Assembly: GCA_964402115.1 (NCBI GenBank)
Contig: CAYOBW010000261.1
Span: 1-10,292 of the forward strand
DNA length: 10,292 nt
From: CAYOBW01 sp964402115
GTDB taxonomy: Bacteria; Verrucomicrobiota; Kiritimatiellia; UBA8416; CAYOBW01
Reading direction: 5' to 3'
The notes under the pieces were generated by a model, which saw only the letters and a list, made by a program, of their open reading frames with translations, had not been told where the DNA came from and did no database searches. Every line of letters starts with the position of its first letter. Within the stretch, counting starts at the first letter, position 1. Shown here piece after piece: positions 5,841-10,292 of this stretch. The position numbers were made by a program, and so were the translations under genes.

Positions 5841-6971
5841 ATGTCTTTAAATGATTTTGTCAAAGCCGAGACGGAACGCCTCGGCTTTACTCTTTCTGGG
5901 GTAGTCCCCATCGCACCACCTCCTCATCTGGAGGTGTACCAGCGCTGGGTCAATGCCGGGTTGCATGCCAATATGAACTACCTGGCAGTGGAAACCGCAC
6001 GCGCGCGCCGGGCTGCCCCCCATCTGATCCTGCCGGGAGCGCAATCAATGATTGTCGCGGCCCTGGGTTACCCATCCCCACAGGCGGCGGAGGAAACTGC
6101 TGGCGAAGCGTCAGGGCGGGTGGCTTCTTATGCTTGGGGCATTGATTACCACGAAATCATCCCTCCCCTGTTAAATAAGCTGCTGGAAACCCTTCAGAAA
6201 CACCTGGGACGTCCTATCCGGTCACGATCTTATACCGACACTGGGCCTATCCTTGAGCGCGATTTCGCCCAACAGGCAGGTCTGGGGTGGTCTGGAAAAA
6301 ACACCTGCCTGATCTCACCACGTCATGGGTCTTTCTTTCTCCTGGGAGAAACCCTGGTCGATATCGAGATTGAGCCTGATCTGCCCTTTACAACAGATCA
6401 CTGCGGCTCATGCCGGCGCTGTATTGAAGCCTGCCCAACCGGCGCAATCCGCGGCGACCGGACTATTGATTCTGGACGCTGTATTTCATACCTGACAATT
6501 GAAAACAAGGGCCCAATTCCGTCCGAACTGAGACCCGACATGGATGATTGGGTCTTTGGTTGTGATATCTGCCAGGAAATCTGCCCATGGAACGTGAGAT
6601 TTGCCAACCCCGAAGGGCATCCCATGCTTGAAGCAAACCTGGCAAAAGCCCGGCCTGTGCTGCGAAGAGAACTGCTCCTCACTCCGCAAGAGTTTAACCG
6701 CAAGTTTCACCACAGCCCGGTCTTAAGGGCAAAGCGCAGGGGCTATCTGCGCAACGTGGCGGTTGCTCTGGGCAACCTGCAGGACAGCAGCGCGGTGCCC
6801 GCTTTAGAAAATGCCATCCACACCGACCCAGAGCCGCTGATCCGCGGTCATGCCGCCTGGGCATTGGGCCGTATGCGCACCCTCCGCGCCCGCGAGGCGC
6901 TGGAAAAACAGCTTTGCCATGAAACTGAAGAATCCGTCATTGACGAATTGCGCTCTGCGCTGGATACATAA
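5841..6971 (+). CDS. queG: Epoxyqueuosine reductase QueG (376 aa)
   Basis: QueG performs the last step of queuosine biosynthesis, reducing epoxyqueuosine to queuosine in the wobble position of GUN tRNAs, using cobalamin and two [4Fe-4S] clusters in the cytoplasm. The family is clear. SYTDTGPILERDFAQQAGLG carries the conserved acidic residue (D133) near the cobalamin. GWSGKNTCLISPRHGSFFLL is family-typical. The cluster ligands lie in CGSCRRCIEACPTG (C188, C191, C194, C198), C214, and CDICQEICPWN (C241, C244, C248). Residues ~300-376 form the C-terminal HEAT-like repeats (LRNVAVALGNLQD, then IRGHAAWALGRM), as in other QueG proteins. Length is normal. ATG at 5841 is preferred, with AGGTAAG at 5827-5833; the upstream ATG at 5799 lies inside the hairpin and would add 14 atypical residues. 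No other queuosine gene is in the window. It sits between two paralogous Ig lipoproteins, probably by chance. Confidence 0.95.
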   Translation: MSLNDFVKAETERLGFTLSGVVPIAPPPHLEVYQRWVNAGLHANMNYLAVETARARRAAPHLILPGAQSMIVAALGYPSPQAAEETAGEASGRVASYAWGIDYHEIIPPLLNKLLETLQKHLGRPIRSRSYTDTGPILERDFAQQAGLGWSGKNTCLISPRHGSFFLLGETLVDIEIEPDLPFTTDHCGSCRRCIEACPTGAIRGDRTIDSGRCISYLTIENKGPIPSELRPDMDDWVFGCDICQEICPWNVRFANPEGHPMLEANLAKARPVLRRELLLTPQEFNRKFHHSPVLRAKRRGYLRNVAVALGNLQDSSAVPALENAIHTDPEPLIRGHAAWALGRMRTLRAREALEKQLCHETEESVIDELRSALDT

Positions 6972-7030
6972 AATTATCTGCTGCCGTTTTTCATCCCAAG
7001 CAGAACACCTGTAGAAAAAAGGAAAGGAAT

Positions 7031-7747
7031 ATGTTAAAGTTTCATTTCAATCCAAAAATTGTCATTTCGCTCGGGGTGGTACTCTTGTTATCAGCCTGCA
7101 ACCTCCCAACCAACCAGACTCCCACTCCGGATGCAAAAATGCTCATTACCGAGGCGGCAGTCACTGTTGCTGCGCAGCTCACTTCTTTTGCCAGACTTAC
7201 CCCAACACTGACTCCCACCCTGACGGCTCCGGCTACCAGCACGCCGGTACAGGTGGCTGCCACGGTCGAGGCTCCGCCTGTGGTGGTGCCTGCCCCCACC
7301 AACACGGTAAAGCCTGCTTCCACAGCAGCTGAAAGCCCAGACGCCGGCAGTTTTGTCGAAGATATCACCATACCTGATGGAACAGCGGTCGTGCCAGGCG
7401 CGGTTTTTGACAAGATCTGGCGCGTCAAAAATACTGGAACGTCCACCTGGTCATCGGCTTACACGCTGGCATGGATTGATGGCGATAAAATGGGCGCTGC
7501 CGAAAGCGTGCCCCTTCCAAACGAAGTACGCCCCTGCGAGACCGTGGATATCTCTGTGAAGTTGACCGCACCCGCCAAAGCCGGCACTTACCAGACTTAT
7601 TTCCGCCTGCGCAATGCAAGCGGGCAGTTCTTCAAATTGGATGGGGGCGGAGACCTGTGGGTAAAGATTATCGTTGGCCTTCAGGCCACCAACACCCCGG
7701 GCAGTGAGACAATTACGCCAACCCTAACCCAAACAACCGCACCCTGA
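7031..7747 (+). CDS. Second lipoprotein with NBR1-type Ig-like domain (238 aa)
   Basis: The lipoprotein signal (MLKFHFNPKIVISLGVVLLL, then SAC) puts the lipidated cysteine at C23. PTPDAKMLITEAAVTVAAQL then resembles the post-cysteine motif of the 5017-5757 protein, followed by a Thr/Pro/Val linker to ~100. Residues ~107-214 form an NBR1-type Ig-like domain: FVEDITIPDGTAVVPGAVFD, IWRVKNTGTSTWSSAYTLAW, VDISVKLTAPAKAGTYQTYF and a final strand LWVKIIVG. Tryptophans of the four-Trp pattern are visible (IWRVKN, STWSS, LAWID, DLWVK). A Thr/Pro-rich tail ends the protein. GGAAAGGA at 7021-7028 serves as ribosome site. It lies 59 bp after queG, so may share its transcript, and is followed by a large hairpin. 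It looks like a diverged paralogue of the first Ig lipoprotein; the function is unknown. Confidence 0.86.
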   Translation: MLKFHFNPKIVISLGVVLLLSACNLPTNQTPTPDAKMLITEAAVTVAAQLTSFARLTPTLTPTLTAPATSTPVQVAATVEAPPVVVPAPTNTVKPASTAAESPDAGSFVEDITIPDGTAVVPGAVFDKIWRVKNTGTSTWSSAYTLAWIDGDKMGAAESVPLPNEVRPCETVDISVKLTAPAKAGTYQTYFRLRNASGQFFKLDGGGDLWVKIIVGLQATNTPGSETITPTLTQTTAP

Positions 7748-7753
7748 ACCCAG

Positions 7754-7802
7754 GTAGGATGTGAACTGTTGGCAAGGAAAACGCCAATAATTCACATCCT
7801 AC
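7754..7802. terminator. Long two-part hairpin between convergent genes
   Basis: GTAGGATGTGAA (7754-7765) pairs perfectly with TTCACATCCTAC (7791-7802). An inner stem TTGGC/GCCAA (7769-7773, 7783-7787) continues it, with a C-A mismatch, a T-A pair and a G-T wobble between, giving a nearly continuous 20-position stem with a 9-nt loop. It fills the 64-bp gap between a plus-strand gene ending at 7747 and a minus-strand gene ending at 7812, so it probably ends transcription both ways. An A-run (7803-7809) puts the T-run before, not after, the stem on the minus strand, so it is not a classical intrinsic terminator. Confidence 0.7.
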
Positions 7803-7811
7803 AAAAAAACA

Positions 7812-9182
7812 TCAAGGCAGCCAATGCGGCTGGTGAGCATCTTCAGCCAGAACTGCCAGACTATTCTCTGCCCGATTCCAGACCACAACCTGGGGCTGGT
7901 AATCCGAACCGCCTATTTCCAGACGCTGGAACACGAGATTCTCGCCGGCCGGGTCCCAGCTGTAGCTGGCGTTGGTGAACAACAGGTCCTCGGTAATCGC
8001 TCTTGCCTGCGTCCCATCCGGATTCATCAACCACAGCTGTTTTCCGGGGCTGCCGCTGAGTAAACGCAGAGCGACGGCAACCTCTTTGCCATCCGGCGTC
8101 CACTCTGGAATGCTGTACTCGGCCTGGGTTACATCATCACCCATGACCCTTTGGATCTGTTGTGTCTGTACATCAACAGCGAAAATCCTGACACTCAATC
8201 CGGCATCCGTCTGGCTGAAATCAGAGAAGAGCAGCTGCCGGCTGTCGAGAGACCAGCGACCGGTTATCCCCATTTTAGAAGGCAGCAAGGTATCAGTTGT
8301 CTGATCAAAATCGAAGATACGGACTCCGCCAGATAGACCGTCAAAAAAGGCCAGGTAGCGCCCGTCTGGGGACCAGACTGGGTCAAAACCACCCACATTG
8401 GGATCCGGATATAGTTCATCGGTAGCGAATGTTTTTAAGTCAAACATCCAGAGGTGCGGCACGCCCGGCCCTTGTCCCGGAGTACTTCCCGCGCGCCTGC
8501 GGCTGTAGACAAGCTGGAGTCCATCCGGTGAAACGGCTGGGTTTATGCACCAATCGGCCTCACATGGCAGGAGGAGGCGCGGTGACCCACCCGCGCGGTC
8601 AATTTCCCAGAGGTCGATGCCTTTTTTTTCATTCATTGCTGAATAAATAATCCTGTTTCCATCCGGCGCAGCCCCATAATCAAATATGCTTCCAGCTGTG
8701 TGTGTCAATTGAACTGACTGCCCGCTTTTTGAAATCCGCCATAGTTCAGGTTTCTCCGTGGAAGAAAGGAAAATCACCTCAGGCTGGCGGATTTGAATTT
8801 TCCAGGTCTGCGCGCGGCGCAGAACCAGCCCGCTCTGGCTGCGTGCGCCAGACTCCAGCCGCACCGCGATCACCTGACCTGGATGAAATGGCCTTTCCGG
8901 CCAAAAAGACACGGCCTGCCCGGAACCACTGGCTTCACTCTCCCAAACAAAATGGCCCTCCACCGCTGGGTCCAGCTTCAAGCGGACCTCAACACTGTCA
9001 GGCTGCATTGTCTCGGCGAAAACCAGCGTGATTGGGCCATGCGCGCCTACCATACTGCCGTCGTCTGCCACAAGATGCGGCGCAGGCAAGCCAACCCCGT
9101 TGCCAAGGAAAATGATTGCTCCCAGCAAAAGAAGCAAACTGATCAGTATCCAGGCCACCCGTTTGTCAAACTTGTTTGGCAT
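7812..9182 (-). CDS. Membrane-anchored Ig-like plus TolB/PD40 beta-propeller protein (456 aa)
   Basis: One N-terminal membrane helix (~9-27, WILISLLLLLGAIIFLG) anchors an extracytoplasmic protein. Residues ~35-131 resemble an SbsA/Big_5-type Ig-like domain (ITLVFAETMQPDSVEVRLKL, then SFWPERPFHPGQVIAVRLES). The rest is a WD40-like PD40 propeller with about six blades, marked by APDGNRIIYS, SPDGLQLVYSRR, WSPDGRYLAFFDG, SLDSRQLLFSDF, WTPDGKEVAVAL and WDPAGENLVFQR. Such propellers (TolB C-terminal type) bind proteins or ligands; no catalytic motif is seen. The ATG at 9182 shares its A with the TGA of the preceding gene (TGATG), a sign of translational coupling. A GTG one codon earlier is possible. 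The propeller is the third gene after a permease and a TIGR03943 protein, so a role in the same process is plausible but not shown. Confidence 0.85.
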   Translation of the reverse strand: MPNKFDKRVAWILISLLLLLGAIIFLGNGVGLPAPHLVADDGSMVGAHGPITLVFAETMQPDSVEVRLKLDPAVEGHFVWESEASGSGQAVSFWPERPFHPGQVIAVRLESGARSQSGLVLRRAQTWKIQIRQPEVIFLSSTEKPELWRISKSGQSVQLTHTAGSIFDYGAAPDGNRIIYSAMNEKKGIDLWEIDRAGGSPRLLLPCEADWCINPAVSPDGLQLVYSRRRAGSTPGQGPGVPHLWMFDLKTFATDELYPDPNVGGFDPVWSPDGRYLAFFDGLSGGVRIFDFDQTTDTLLPSKMGITGRWSLDSRQLLFSDFSQTDAGLSVRIFAVDVQTQQIQRVMGDDVTQAEYSIPEWTPDGKEVAVALRLLSGSPGKQLWLMNPDGTQARAITEDLLFTNASYSWDPAGENLVFQRLEIGGSDYQPQVVVWNRAENSLAVLAEDAHQPHWLP

Positions 9183-9949
9183 CACGGGAAAAGATAAGGC
9201 TGCTCAGGCTGCGGGATGATATCGACCTCTATGGCATCCACCACTGGAAGAGATTTTCCATCCAGTATAATCATTCGGGCTTTCCCGCGCACCCGCACCC
9301 ACTGGTTTTCCGGCAAATGGGCCGCATCCGGCCAGTTAACCACCATTCCCAGTGCGACAGCGTCGGCAACGCAGCAGGCGATACTGAAGCGCCCAATCAT
9401 AAACTGGTTTTTCTCCAGGCGAATATCATGGAAAACAAATCCGGTTACATCGGCCGCATCACCCTCAAATTTCTTCCCCGTGGGATCTTCACCAGCCGCG
9501 CGAATCCAATCCATCACTGAACGCTGCGTAGAAGCAATTTCAAGACCGCTAGTTGCCCCAGCGCTCACCGCCAACCCAGAAACAGTATTTATTCCACGCG
9601 TCTGTAAAGCACTCGCGCTGAGCGGGCGTTCGGGAGACAGCACGCCAATAATCAGCGGCAGGGCCACCAACCAGAGCACCCACCCCTGGCGCTGGCTGGT
9701 TTCACCAGGCATATGCGCATGGGTGCCAGCTTCATAGTCATCATCGCAGTGATCATCCTGCCCGCGGGTTCTCTCTCGCAGCGCTATCTGCGCCAAAAAA
9801 ATAAACCCCAGCGCAGCTAGAAGCACGAAGATGACAAACCGTTGATTGATATAAAACAATATCCGGCCGTCCATCACCTTCGAAAACAGGAAAATTCCCA
9901 ACCCGGCCAGAATAAGTGCCTGAAAAGTACGGTATGAGCGCAGATTCAT
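9182..9949 (-). CDS. TIGR03943/DUF1980 (YcgQ-like) membrane protein (255 aa)
   Basis: This partner protein of YraQ-type permeases has three predicted membrane helices (~9-24, ~35-56, ~90-104). An acidic, His-containing loop between the second and third helices (GQDDHCDDDYEAGTHAHMPG, ~63-82) suggests metal binding. The C-terminal extracytoplasmic domain (~105-255) carries the family block KNQFMIGRFSIACCVADAVA with a Cys-Cys pair, then WVRVRGKARM and a VDAIEVDIIPQPEQPYLF end. ATG at 9949 is preferred: it lies 7 nt after the permease stop, whereas the longer frame begins at TTG (9973) and overlaps the permease. In Firmicutes the equivalent pair (YcgQ/YcgR) is linked to metal regulons, as I recall it, so a metal or metalloid role is likely; the substrate is unknown. 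It overlaps the propeller gene by one base. Confidence 0.88.
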   Translation of the reverse strand: MNLRSYRTFQALILAGLGIFLFSKVMDGRILFYINQRFVIFVLLAALGFIFLAQIALRERTRGQDDHCDDDYEAGTHAHMPGETSQRQGWVLWLVALPLIIGVLSPERPLSASALQTRGINTVSGLAVSAGATSGLEIASTQRSVMDWIRAAGEDPTGKKFEGDAADVTGFVFHDIRLEKNQFMIGRFSIACCVADAVALGMVVNWPDAAHLPENQWVRVRGKARMIILDGKSLPVVDAIEVDIIPQPEQPYLFP

Positions 9950-9956
9950 TGAATTG

Positions 9957-10292
9957 CTACCATCCCCCGCCAAAGTAATTGATAGAAATCGTAAAGATCA
10001 GGGTCAGCAGCAGCGGAATTAAGACCAGGTAAGCAACCGGACGAGGTTTGAAGACTCTCAGGAACAGCAATACCGATTTAATATCTACCATCGGTCCAAA
10101 GACCAGGAATGCCAGGATCGACCCATTGGTGAAAGATCCGAGGAAGGCCAGTGCAATAAAAGCGTCCACAGTGGAACAGACAGAAAGCAAAACAGCCAAT
10201 ATCGCCATCACCAGCACGGACAAAACCGGCCCATGGCCAATACTCATTAACGCCGGCTGGCGCACAACCGTTTGCATCAGCGCGGCGAGAAA
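9957..10292 (-). CDS. YraQ/ArsP-like (DUF318) permease, C-terminal part
   Basis: The frame enters from beyond the right edge and ends at TAG (9957-9959), giving 111 residues. Three hydrophobic segments are visible. VCSTVDAFIALAF, with its conserved Cys-Ser and Asp, and ILAFLVFGPMVDIKSVLLFL are characteristic of the permease family that includes YraQ and the organoarsenical exporter ArsP. The start and first half lie outside the window. The stop is 7 nt before the TIGR03943 start, the standard pairing of these two families, so the two very likely work together. No arsenic resistance or metal-regulator gene is visible here to name the substrate. Confidence 0.87.
   Translation of the reverse strand, partial: FLAALMQTVVRQPALMSIGHGPVLSVLVMAILAVLLSVCSTVDAFIALAFLGSFTNGSILAFLVFGPMVDIKSVLLFLRVFKPRPVAYLVLIPLLLTLIFTISINYFGGGW

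Noticed and set aside
6741..6968. HEAT-repeat domain at the end of QueG as an unusual fusion
   Set aside because: C-terminal HEAT-like repeats are an ordinary part of QueG proteins, and total length is normal.
6977..7004. Possible terminator after queG (TCTGCT/AGCAGA, 6-bp stem)
   Set aside because: The stem is short with a 16-nt loop and no T-run after it. It is too weak to call.
1..10292. CRISPR arrays, tRNA or rRNA genes, phage genes or a defence system
   Set aside because: No regularly spaced repeats, no tRNA-like cloverleaf and no recognisable phage or defence proteins were seen on either strand.

Overview
The window falls into two parts that differ visibly in base composition and gene content and meet near position 3590. 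The right part (about 3600-10292, moderate GC) looks like a chromosomal segment of a Chloroflexota bacterium, probably of the Anaerolineae type. The reasons are lipoproteins with long Thr/Pro/Ala linkers, two lipoproteins ending in an NBR1-type Ig-like domain, and beta-propeller proteins in the style of that group. This assignment rests on protein style alone and was not checked by a search.

The left part (1 to about 3590) is strongly GC-rich and holds only remnants plus one intact mobile element. In order it contains: the upstream part of a minus-strand gene resembling a family 2 glycoside hydrolase (sugar-binding jelly-roll domains), running off the left edge; a complete insertion sequence at 657-2853 with 16-bp perfect terminal inverted repeats and a 5-bp target duplication (GAAGT), carrying an IS1182-type DDE transposase and a divergent small AbrB-like gene around a 20-bp perfect palindrome; a minus-strand SGNH-hydrolase remnant missing both its N-terminal GDS block and its C-terminal Asp-His block; and the last ~63 codons of a minus-strand MscS-type mechanosensitive channel. 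The MscS tail ends abruptly against a Thr/Pro-rich plus-strand C-terminal tail, which marks the junction. This is either a real rearrangement or transfer scar, or a chimeric assembly.

The right part begins with a plus-strand series: the stop of the Thr/Pro-rich tail, an M23 (LytM-type) peptidase lipoprotein (3779-4900), an Ig-domain lipoprotein (5017-5757), epoxyqueuosine reductase queG (5841-6971) and a second Ig-domain lipoprotein (7031-7747). Strong hairpins without a following T-run lie after each Ig lipoprotein. From the right edge a minus-strand operon converges on this series: a YraQ/ArsP-like permease (partial), a TIGR03943/DUF1980 membrane protein with a His/Asp-rich loop, and a membrane-anchored TolB-like (PD40) beta-propeller protein whose start codon overlaps the preceding stop (TGATG). 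The permease and TIGR03943 protein form a known pair, probably in metal or metalloid handling at the membrane. The propeller protein is an unexplained third member.

I do not see a clearly new multi-gene system. The most useful leads are the composition and gene-content junction, the IS with its regulatory-looking passenger gene and palindrome, the repeatedly damaged SGNH/GH2 region, and the third gene of the permease/TIGR03943 operon.
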